Shown here: positions 25,789 through 35,300 of the stretch, in pieces
Position numbering within the stretch: position 1 is the first letter of the stretch
Layout: every line of letters starts with the position of its first letter
Assembly (NCBI GenBank): GCA_044368655.1
Contig: JBIPPB010000001.1
Coordinates: forward strand, 62,001 to 126,000
Origin: CHPMRC01 sp044368655
Lineage (GTDB): Bacteria > Bacteroidota > Bacteroidia > Chitinophagales > JADJOU01
DNA: 64,000 nucleotides
Direction of reading: 5' to 3'
The notes under the pieces: generated by a model
The model's input: the letters and a program-made list of their open reading frames with translations, nothing else
Databases searched by the model: none
What the model was told of the DNA's origin: nothing
Made by a program: the position numbers and the translations under genes

Positions 25789-25800
25789 CAAATTATTTTT

Positions 25801-26838
25801 ATGACCCCCAAACTTAAATTTTTAGATCGTTTTCTTACGCTTTGGATATTTTTAGCCATGTTTATTGGCTTAATAATTGGTTACTTTTTTCCTATTGTTA
25901 AAGTCATTTTTCAAAACTTAAGCGTAGGTGCCACTAATATTCCTTTGGCAATTGGTTTGATTTTAATGATGTATCCTCCTTTGGCAAAAGTTGACTATTC
26001 GCTCATTCCAAAAGCATTTGAAGATAAAAAATCGATGACGCTATCCTTGTTCTTAAATTGGATTATCGGGCCTTTATTGATGTTTGGATTGGCTATTATT
26101 TTTCTTAAAGATTATCCGGATTATATGATAGGGTTAATACTGATTGGATTGGCACGATGTATCGCGATGGTTATTGTTTGGAATGATTTAGGTGGAGGAA
26201 ATCGGGAATATGCGGCTTTATTAATTGCTCTTAATAGTTTTTTTCAGATAATAAGCTATAGTCTTTACGTTTGGATTTTTATTAATATTCTTCCAAATAT
26301 TTTTGGACTTGGCCATTTTAATGTATCGGTATCTATTTTTGAAGTGAGCCAAAGTGTATTGATTTATCTTGGGATTCCATTTCTATTAGGTTATGTTTCA
26401 AGAAAATATTTTATCAAAACAAAAGGAATTACGTGGTATAACACTAATTTTATTCCCAAAATTTCACCTATAACGCTTTATGCGCTTTTATTTACAATAG
26501 TTTTGATGTTTAGCCTAAAGGGCGATCAAATTCTTTCCTTACCCAAAGAAGTTTTATTAGTAGCCACGCCGATGGTGCTTTATTTTATTTTGATGTTTAT
26601 TTCCAGTTTTTTTATTAATAAATCGATGGGCGTTGCATATGATAAAAATGCCGCCATTTCTTTTACGGCCACAGGAAACAATTTTGAGCTGGCTATAGCC
26701 GTTTCCATAGCGGTTTTTGGTATTCATTCGCCACAAGCTTTTGTAGGAGTGGTGGGGCCGCTTATTGAAGTGCCCGTGCTGATCTTGCTTGTAAAACTAA
26801 GTTTGTATTTTAAAAAGATTTATTATTCAAAAAAATAA
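25801..26838 (+). CDS. acr3: Arsenite efflux transporter ACR3
   Basis: Inner-membrane antiporter that extrudes arsenite. The 345 residues show ten hydrophobic segments. The conserved cysteine is in GLARCIAMVIVWNDLGGGN (Cys about 120), followed by the second conserved region FTATGNNFELAIAVSIAVFG (about 285-304). Length is normal for ACR3. It has its own promoter under a dyad operator and is followed 5 bp later by the DUF6428 gene. Confidence 0.94.
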   Translation: MTPKLKFLDRFLTLWIFLAMFIGLIIGYFFPIVKVIFQNLSVGATNIPLAIGLILMMYPPLAKVDYSLIPKAFEDKKSMTLSLFLNWIIGPLLMFGLAIIFLKDYPDYMIGLILIGLARCIAMVIVWNDLGGGNREYAALLIALNSFFQIISYSLYVWIFINILPNIFGLGHFNVSVSIFEVSQSVLIYLGIPFLLGYVSRKYFIKTKGITWYNTNFIPKISPITLYALLFTIVLMFSLKGDQILSLPKEVLLVATPMVLYFILMFISSFFINKSMGVAYDKNAAISFTATGNNFELAIAVSIAVFGIHSPQAFVGVVGPLIEVPVLILLVKLSLYFKKIYYSKK

Positions 26839-26843
26839 TCGTT

Positions 26844-27296
26844 ATGACTTTAAAAGATTTTAAAGAAAAATTGTCGGAAATCCAGCAAATTCAATTTATG
26901 ACACCCAATGGCAAATGGATTGCACCACATTTTCATATTACAGAAATCGGTAAAAAAACAAAAACCTTTTTAGATTGTGGAAACGTATTAAGGAATGAAT
27001 CTTTTGTTACATTTCAATTGTGGCATGCCAATGATTTTGATCATCGACTTATGCCAAACAAACTTTTAGGGATTATCGAAAATAGCGCGGCACTGAATCT
27101 TGATGCTTCGCTTTCTATAGAAGTGGAATATCAAACAGATACCACGATTGGATTATTTTCATTAGAATTTGAAACGGATACGTTTATGCTAATAGCAAAA
27201 GAAACCAATTGTTTGGCAAAAGACCATTGTGGTATTACGGAATCTGAAATACCTGTTTCAAAAAATACGTGCAGTTCCGACAGCGGATGTTGCTAA
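26844..27296 (+). CDS. DUF6428-family protein of the arsenic operon, Cys-rich tail
   Basis: The 150-aa soluble protein has the central word FVTFQLWHANDFDHRL and ends in a cysteine-rich segment (KNTCSSDSGCC, about 140-150), with further cysteines at about 125 and 131. From memory, DUF6428 proteins recur in Bacteroidota ars operons, but no function is established. The vicinal cysteines could bind arsenite and hand it to ACR3 or ArsR; this is inference. It is tightly placed between acr3 (5-bp gap) and the phosphatase gene (18-bp gap). Confidence 0.7.
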   Translation: MTLKDFKEKLSEIQQIQFMTPNGKWIAPHFHITEIGKKTKTFLDCGNVLRNESFVTFQLWHANDFDHRLMPNKLLGIIENSAALNLDASLSIEVEYQTDTTIGLFSLEFETDTFMLIAKETNCLAKDHCGITESEIPVSKNTCSSDSGCC

Positions 27297-27314
27297 TTTT
27301 TTAAATATAACAAT

Positions 27315-27914
27315 ATGTTCCCAAAAATAACCGAAGTTATATCTCAAATCGATTTAGAATCTATTCCTAATGTTCGAAAAGAAATATTAAATCCAATTCG
27401 TGAATTTATTCAATCAAAAATTGAAAAAAACGAAGCAATGGCTTTAAATTTCATTTGTACGCACAATTCGCGCCGTAGTCATTTGTCTCAAATTTGGGCA
27501 CAAGTCATGGTTGATTATTTTGATTTAAAACATATTTATTGTTATTCGGGCGGTACCGAAGCCACGGCTATGTTTCCAAAAATCATCGAAACATTAATAT
27601 TACAAGGTTTTGAAATTGAAAAACTACACGACGCATCCAATTCTATTTATGCTATTAAGTATGACGAAAAAGCGCCTGCAATTATTGGATTTTCTAAAGC
27701 GTATCCACATTTTTATAATCCAAAGTCTGATTTTGTGGCAATGATGACCTGCAATGATGCCGATGAAAATTGTCCTGTTGTGTTTGGCGCATCTTCTCGC
27801 TTTGCATTAAATTATGAAGACCCTAAACTATATGATGACACGCCAATTATGAACGAAAAATACCTCGAACGCAGCTTACAAATCGCTAGTGAAATGTATT
27901 ATTTATTTCAATAA
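27315..27914 (+). CDS. Low-molecular-weight phosphatase-type arsenate reductase
   Basis: The 199-aa protein has the CX5R loop as ICTHNSRRS (Cys about 48, Arg about 54), as in thioredoxin-linked arsenate reductases and LMW protein-tyrosine phosphatases. ICTHNSRRSHLSQIWA is typical of the ars-operon members. The position after acr3 argues for reduction of arsenate to arsenite, although a phosphatase role cannot be excluded from sequence. It is about 50-60 residues longer than classical ArsC, with an N-terminal helical extension. Its stop overlaps the convergent T9SS gene by 12 bp. Confidence 0.82.
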   Translation: MFPKITEVISQIDLESIPNVRKEILNPIREFIQSKIEKNEAMALNFICTHNSRRSHLSQIWAQVMVDYFDLKHIYCYSGGTEATAMFPKIIETLILQGFEIEKLHDASNSIYAIKYDEKAPAIIGFSKAYPHFYNPKSDFVAMMTCNDADENCPVVFGASSRFALNYEDPKLYDDTPIMNEKYLERSLQIASEMYYLFQ

Positions 27915-29183
27915 AACCAATCGCTGTTGATGACTAAATATGGAGTTGTCAATTTGAATTTGATATTGACCTTTTGGTAAATGATCCAACTGAAGTTGAT
28001 GTTGCGTTCGGTAGCCTTTAGATGGCACCTTTTCACGATGTACTTCTTTGCCTAATAAGTCTATAACTCGGATTTGAATCTCGGTCTGCGCGATGGAATG
28101 TATATCTAATTTTAATTCGCCTTCGATTAACGGAATTGGATAAATTGCCACTTTGAAATCCGGCAACTTCGTCGCGCGTTTCGCAATTACAATTTTACTG
28201 TAATCTATTTTTCCGTCTAAGTCCACTTGCTTGATTCGATAATACAACCATGGTCTTACTTCATTTTCATGTAAAAATTGATATTGCTGTGTTATCGAAC
28301 TATTACCTGCCGCAGAAATATTCTCAGATGCATTGTAAAACTGCACCGCATCTTCACTATACTCTACTTCAAAATGGCTCGTATTCTGCTCGCTTGATGT
28401 ACTCCAAAACATCTGATTACCATTTTCTAACGTATTTATAGATATTTTATTCCAAGTTACGGGAAGAGAGCTTATAGGGACTAATGTTCCTCCAAATGTT
28501 AAATTACCTTGTAATCCTCCCGTTCCATCTAGTGCCTCCGCTCCATATGCATAAAATCGAAAAGTTATTGTTGTTTGACCAAATGTTGTTGTATTAATTT
28601 GGTTACCAGCATATCCAGAATTTGCATCTGGCGTGGTTAATACACCTGATGCGTTTGAAATACTTCCATTAACTGTTCCAACAGTTAATGCATTTCCATA
28701 ATTATCAACACTCCATCGCCATTGAAATCGCCTTGGTCCAGTTCCACTTCTTCCTACTCCAAAATTTAAAGTAGGATTAGAAATAGTAAATCCAGAAGCC
28801 GCTGTAATCGTAAACTCAAAATAATCTGTTAAATCAATAGCTCCTCCAGCCACACCACCATTAGTACTTCCCGTTGTCCAATATGATGCTCTAAAATTAC
28901 CAACACTTGGACTAGATGTTACTCCGTTTTTTGTTAAAGCACTTACTGATAAATTTGATATCGCTGAACCATTGTAAGGAAATGATGTAACGTCAGTGCC
29001 TGAACTAAAATTATATGTTCCTGTAAACTGACCATAAACATTCCCAACGCCAAGCACCAATATTAAATTCATTACTAGGGCAATCCGTTGATTAAACATC
29101 CAATTCAAAAACTGAAAAATATTTCTTTGAGCAATAGCGGTTATAAGATTTGAAATTCGTTTTAAAAATATATTCGTATTCAT
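27903..29183 (-). CDS. Secreted protein with T9SS type A sorting domain
   Basis: The 426-aa protein has a hydrophobic export segment at about 36-52 (LVMNLILVLGVGNVYGQ), preceded by a long polar N-region. Met29 or Met38 are alternative starts. Residues about 55-240 form an unrecognised beta-rich, Gly/Ser/Thr/Asn-rich region. Then comes LPVTWNKISI with the WSTSSEQNTSHFEVEY module. The last 80 residues are a type A C-terminal sorting domain (IYPIPL, IRVIDLLGKEV, LPKGQYQIQI, QQRLVLLK). It would be exported by Sec, then carried across the outer membrane by type IX secretion and anchored. Its 3' end nearly duplicates that of the 2286-aa gene upstream. Confidence 0.82.
   Translation of the reverse strand: MNTNIFLKRISNLITAIAQRNIFQFLNWMFNQRIALVMNLILVLGVGNVYGQFTGTYNFSSGTDVTSFPYNGSAISNLSVSALTKNGVTSSPSVGNFRASYWTTGSTNGGVAGGAIDLTDYFEFTITAASGFTISNPTLNFGVGRSGTGPRRFQWRWSVDNYGNALTVGTVNGSISNASGVLTTPDANSGYAGNQINTTTFGQTTITFRFYAYGAEALDGTGGLQGNLTFGGTLVPISSLPVTWNKISINTLENGNQMFWSTSSEQNTSHFEVEYSEDAVQFYNASENISAAGNSSITQQYQFLHENEVRPWLYYRIKQVDLDGKIDYSKIVIAKRATKLPDFKVAIYPIPLIEGELKLDIHSIAQTEIQIRVIDLLGKEVHREKVPSKGYRTQHQLQLDHLPKGQYQIQIDNSIFSHQQRLVLLK
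27906..28420 (-). repeat. T9SS sorting-domain cassette, copy 1
   Basis: This 3'-terminal coding segment is near-identical to 29363-29880 in the same orientation, about 1457 bp away. The core 27947-28066 differs from copy 2 at a single base (28005). Similarity falls off upstream of the WSTSSEQNTS module. Confidence 0.75.
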
Positions 29184-29306
29184 AAAAATTAAATTTGATA
29201 CGAAATTAGATTAGTTTTTTGACATGAATTGTTATGAAATAGTTAATGCCATGCTATTTAAGAATTTTTAATAGTTTTAAATGTGTTTTATAAATTTTTA
29301 TTCAAA

Positions 29307-29338
29307 AAAAAGCCAAACAATTGCTTGTTTGGCTTTTT
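29307..29338 (-). terminator. Rho-independent terminator of the 2286-aa T9SS gene
   Basis: The stem AGCCAAACAA / TTGTTTGGCT (29311-29320 and 29325-29334) has a 4-nt loop and is extended by A/T pairs. On the minus strand a T-run follows. It begins 22 bp past the stop at 29360. Confidence 0.75.
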
Positions 29339-29359
29339 AATATTATTATATGGTTTAAT

Positions 29360-32300
29360 TTATTTCAATAAAACCAATCGTTGTTGGTGGTTAAATACCG
29401 AATTGTCAATTTGAATTTGATATTGACCTTTTGGTAAATGATCCAACTGAAGTTGATGTTGTGTTCGGTAGCCTTTAGATGGCACCTTTTCACGATGTAC
29501 TTCTTTGCCTAATAAGTCTATAATGCGGATTTGAAGTTCCGTTTGTGCAATGGAATGAATATCTAATGTTAAATCTCCTTCTATTAATGGGATTGGATAG
29601 ATCAGAACTTTAAAATCAGGCAACTTGCTGGCACGTTTGGCGATTACGATTTTACTATAATCTACCTTGCCATCTAAATCAACTTGTTTCACTCGGTAAT
29701 ACAACCATGGTTTCATTTCCGATTCGTGTAGAAACTTATAATACTGGGTCGTTGAACTATTTCCTGCAGCAGGTATATTTTCAGAAACCTTATAAAACTG
29801 AACGGCATCATCGCTGTACTCTACTTCAAAATGGCTCGTATTCTGCTCACTCGATGTACTCCAATGTAACTCATTACCTTGTTCTAATACATGAACATCT
29901 ACTTGGTTCCAAGTTACAGGAAGACCTACAACACCACCATTGTTAAACAATCCATTGCTTGTAGGTCCAAAGGCAGCACCTCCCGTACCTCCGGAGAAAC
30001 TCGTAATGCCAGAAAGCTCTACATAGGTTTGACCATTTAAAGTTCCTACGGCATCTTCGGTCAGTTTAACAATAGTCCCCGAATGGGTATTTCCATTCCA
30101 ATTCGTAGGACTGTATGTTGATGTAACCGTTTTAAACCATTCAAAACCACTCTTAACTGCAAATGTGCTAGGGTTTGTCGTATTTTTTAATACATCATAA
30201 TCGTCATCACGTTCATCCAATAAATCCGTAATATCTTGTGTATCTATAAAAAATCGGACTTTTACACTTGAATTGGATGCAATAGAACCTGATGTAATAT
30301 TAGCATTCCAGTAACGACTCATGATATAACTGGCATGTTCTTGATTGGCACCATTGCTTAAAGTGCTTTTTTGATATTTATTAGTATTATCTACGTTAAT
30401 ATCCACTGTTGCAGTAAACGTATTACCGTTTTTATGGATACCAAACAACCATTCATCAGGCTTGGCAGCCGAAGCATAATACGTCCAGCCACTGGCATCA
30501 GCACATTGCTCTACCGCACCTGTAGTACTAGCAGAAGCAAGAGTTATTAAGCTATTTGCATTTTTGATGCTATCTACAATACTGTCTCTCAAAGAACAAG
30601 CGCCATTGGTAGCCGTCAAATAGTATTTTTGTGTAGCACTTGGCCTAGCATATACTTTATTCACGGATGTACCCGTATATGCTGTTGTCATCGCTCTATT
30701 AGTAAATAAGCCTGTGGTTGGAGACCAAACGGAACTTGCAATAGGTGCTCTAAATAAATATGATTGCCCCGTAGTTGGTTTAGAACTTATATTATTTGTC
30801 TCCGTTGTCATACTAGCTGTAGGAGCAGTTCCTATGTTATTGAGTGAAATAAAATTACCGGAACCTGTGCTTACGCCTGCCAAACCCACAGAAGCTCCAC
30901 CTGTGGATCCAGCATTATATGCAGTAGCATCGCTTCTATATAAAAATTCAACATTATTGGTACTTTCATATAATTTTGCTTGAAAAGATACCACAGCTCC
31001 TGTAGCCTGCCAATTCCATCTTACATTATTCCATTCTACCGTAAACACACGATTTGGCGAAGTTCCTTCTAACTTATATGAAGCGCCTCCTGAGGCTAAA
31101 TCCATATCATCCCAAAGTGGCGCAATCAATGGCCTAACTGTTGTTGATGAAGACATTAAACTATTTGAAGGTGCATTTACTGCACTGGCATTAAAAGACA
31201 CAAATCCATTGGTAGAAACATATACATTCGAATAATTTGTTCCTGCAAAATTGAATGAAAATCCGATAGGAATAGCTGAAGAAATATCATCATCTGTAGA
31301 AGAAGAAACAAATGATACAGCTGTAGCACCCGATAAAGGTGTATAGGTAGATGAACTAGGTACTAATGTATACGAATTTAAACTTGTAATTGGTAAAACA
31401 CCTCCACTCACCTCTAAACTATCCAAATCAGAAAAACATTTTGCGGTTGTTCTTCCTTGAGATAATGTAATGGTAGTTGGCAAGGCATCGACTGTAACGG
31501 TTCTGGTCAACATATTGCTACATCCTGTCCCTGAATTAGTGGCACTTAATGTATATGTAGTAGTAGCTGTAGGATTAAATATAGCCGAAGTAGTTCCTGA
31601 AACGCCAGAAGCTGGTGACCATGAATAAGAAGTATAGTCAGCTAATGTTGAGGTTACATTCACTGTTGCAGAAGAACCATTGCAAATTGTAAAATTATTA
31701 GAATCTACAGATAAAGCAGGAGCGTTCGTAAAGGTTATATTTGTAGCATTTGTAGCCGTAGCTATATTGTTTGTAATACTTGTTGTTCCATTTAATGGCG
31801 TAGCAATTGTTTTTAACAAACGAGTACTGGAAGTACTGTCAAATGGAAGTAAGGATTGAGAACCTATTGTAGCAGAACTGATATCATTCATTTCACTACC
31901 AATAATTACAATCTTAGTGTTTCCTCCACAAGCATTAGAAGAAGTTACAGCAGTAATTGTTGGAGCCGGTGTCTGCTCTACAATAAAACTATCAACAAAA
32001 AAGTCTATATCTGACGAACCATCTGCAGCACCTTCAACGCCCATAAATGCAATACGTATATTTTGACCTGAATAGGCCGATAAATCAATTCTTTCGGTTT
32101 GCCCCAAATGTGAAGGCAGATTTGAAGATTTAAATGTTTTAAGAATTGACCAGCCTGAATATCCTGAAGTTGAAATCATAACACATACTGAATCATCTGT
32201 CTCCCAAGCTGTTGTAGGAGCCGTTGTCGCTCCAAATTGAGTCGCACCAACACTATATTTTAACCTATAACCCGATGCAGGAATAGTAAAACTTGGAGAA

Positions 32301-35300
32301 ATCAACCAATTAATCTGAGCTGTGGAAAAAATATTAATCCTAGCTGCTCCTAATGAGCCATTATTTAAAAAACCATCAGCAGACCATTTACTTGCAGTAG
32401 AACTTATTGTTGATGGACCATTAATAATATTACCTGAAAGTCCTTCGTTCCAACAAATAGATGGAAGATACGTTGTAAATAATTCTGTATGAGGTAGCGT
32501 TGTAATTGCATTACAATCCGAAGCCTGAGTCAACGTAGTTGAATACGAACTTTCACAACCTGCTCCATCAACAGCTTTAATTCTAACAAAATAGGTTGTA
32601 GAGGCATTCAAGCCAGACAATGAAAAGACTTGAGCTCCAGCATTTACAGGAATTCCTAATGCAATGTTTTGATACCCTGAAACAAAATTCGTAAAAGTGC
32701 TATTCAAAGCCACATCCATAAAATGATCTTGAACACCTGCCGAAGTTGATGCTGTATAATTAATATCCATACTGGTTGTGGTAATATTTGAAGCGGATAT
32801 ACTTGTGGGAGCACTATATGCTGTTCCACAAGTGGTTATCGTTTCATCATAAGAAGTAGCATTGTAAGCAGGACCTGCACAACCCGTGTTGTTAAATGAA
32901 TAAATTTTATATGTATAAACTGTATTGGCAGCTAAACTTGTTTGATTAAATGTAAAAGGAGCTGTATAATAATTTCCAACAACGGTTCCTCCCAAAGCAG
33001 AACCCGAAGCATATAAAGTACCATCAACAGGCGCAGTTGGGGTAAATGTTCCTGTATAGCGAACGACTAAATATCCAGTTGGGTTACTTGAGGCTGGATC
33101 AAAATTTGCGGTAAACGACGTTGTTGTTTTGTTTGATGCTATAAAATTACTAGCTTGGTCTGAAGGTGTGGTACATGGAACAGCTTCACCAAAACCTAAA
33201 AATCCTGTATAACTTGCTACTGGAATAGCAGCAGCTGTTGATAAAACACCAGCAGTAAAAATTGTAGCTAAAGGCAATGCTTCATAAGTACCGGCAGAAT
33301 TAGTAGATTGTAGCATTTTACTAGTACTCAATATACTTGCATTTGATATTCTAACAAATACATTGGTAAGGTTGGCTGCACCAGTAATAGGAATAGCTTC
33401 ATATCTTGCAGCACCTAAAGAAGTTATACCGCTACCTAATGTGCCTGAATTAGAAGTAAATGCTTCACCAGTAAAAGTTACAGAACCGCCCGCAGTTGTT
33501 GTTGGGTCAATAAAAATAGGTGTATAAAGACCTCCTTTGCCCACTGGTAATACGGTTACATTAGTGTAAGTACCACTTGCCGTTCTGCTTGCTGCAAAAG
33601 TTCTATTGAAAGGTCCATTAACCATATTAGTGGCGGATGGTGAACCAGACAAAGTACCTGTGCCAGCTAAGCCTAAAATGTTTCCTGTAGAAGTATTTAT
33701 AATACCAGCTGTCATGGTTAGTGTAGTTAAAACATCTAAATTGCCCCCAGCAATAGTTAACCCACTTGTATTAGTTATTGTTGCATTAGTTACTGTTCTT
33801 GTTGGTGGAACCTCAAAACCAGAAGTATAAGCAGTACTTGTTTGAGAGTAGAATATAGATATTGTTCCCGTACCCAAATTCCAAGTTGGCGATTGATCAA
33901 ATGAACCACCTGGTAAAGTATTTCCTGCAGATCCTACTTGAACAGCACAAGCCAATGCAGCACCTGTTCCTATCGTTAGTTTATTACTGTTGGTAATAGG
34001 AGCCGTAAATAAATTAACTCTTAATACAGGAATTTGATTGGTGTGTGAAATTGTAATACCTCCCGTAGTTTGACCGCCTAATGATATTAAAGGCGAAGAC
34101 ACCGTACCTGATCCAGCAAAAGCTAAAGGCGCATTGGTAGGAGAAAAGAAATTTAAGGCAGCTCCTGTTGTTCCGCTACTTCCGATAATTGTTCCATTAT
34201 TGGTAAACGTTGCTCCTCTTTGGCTGAACGTACCCGAAGTTGCAGATAAATCAAGAGTTGTACCTGAATTAATTGTTGTATTTCCTAAAACATTGACAAT
34301 TCCTGAAGAACTTGCGTGCTGAAATGTACCCGAATTAATATTTAAGTTACCATTAACTGTTAAAGTACCTGATGTTGTAGCTCTGAATATGATACCAGTA
34401 GGTACGCTTACGTTTAAATTTCCTTGAATTGTAACCGTACTAGTAGTAAAGACAGAAAATGTTCCTGTTAAAGTAGGTAAATTAAAGGTAAGATTTCCAA
34501 AAGATTGAACAGCTCCTGTAATAGTAGGAGCACTAGTAGAAGATCCTGACATAGTTACATTCGAAGACGCTCCCCAGGTTGAAGTAGGTATGAAACAGGC
34601 AGTAGTAAACCCAGAGTGATTATAATTACTTCCATTTGCAAAAGACAATGTAGCTGCAGAACCTGTTAAACACCCACTACTTCCTGCAATGGCATTGTTT
34701 ACCACACCTGTTGCTGAAACTGTTACTAAAGTTCCTGTGCCACCTGTAGTTGTTATGGTATTATTTGTAGAACCACCCGCGTTATAAGTTCCTGAGATAT
34801 CGCCTGTATTGCCTGTCCCAGAAAAGGCAAAAGCAATGTGATTTGTAGCATTAGTCAAATTTAAGGTACTGCCGTTTTCAATCATAAAATCATCAGCAGG
34901 ACCACCAGAAATAGTTAAAGTCCTAATTGTAGTGGCAGAAGATGCTAAGGTTAAGTTAGTGTTGCTTGTTACTCTAAATTGTCCTAACGTAAAAGATGTT
35001 CTATCTACGGAGATGCTTAAATTTCCACCTGCGGTTGTACCAGCACCATCAATAATATGCACATCGGTGGTAGCCCATGCAGTAGGTGTGGCACCTGTAC
35101 CATCTGCTGCGGTATTCCAGTTTGAAAATGTATTCCAAAGTCCGCCAGTAGCACCCACCCAAAAATAAGTAGCTCCTGCAGGGGTGGCTTGAGAACCTGT
35201 AATGCCAGTGCTTTCTACACCTTCGCTCACTGCCACTACTCTAAAGGTATAGTTTGTTCCTGGAGTTAAACCAGTTAAAGCAAGTGTATTGGTGCCTAAT

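Noticed and set aside
25389..27914. Arsenic operon as a mobile island
   Set aside because: No integrase, transposase, flanking repeats or tRNA; composition resembles the neighbours.
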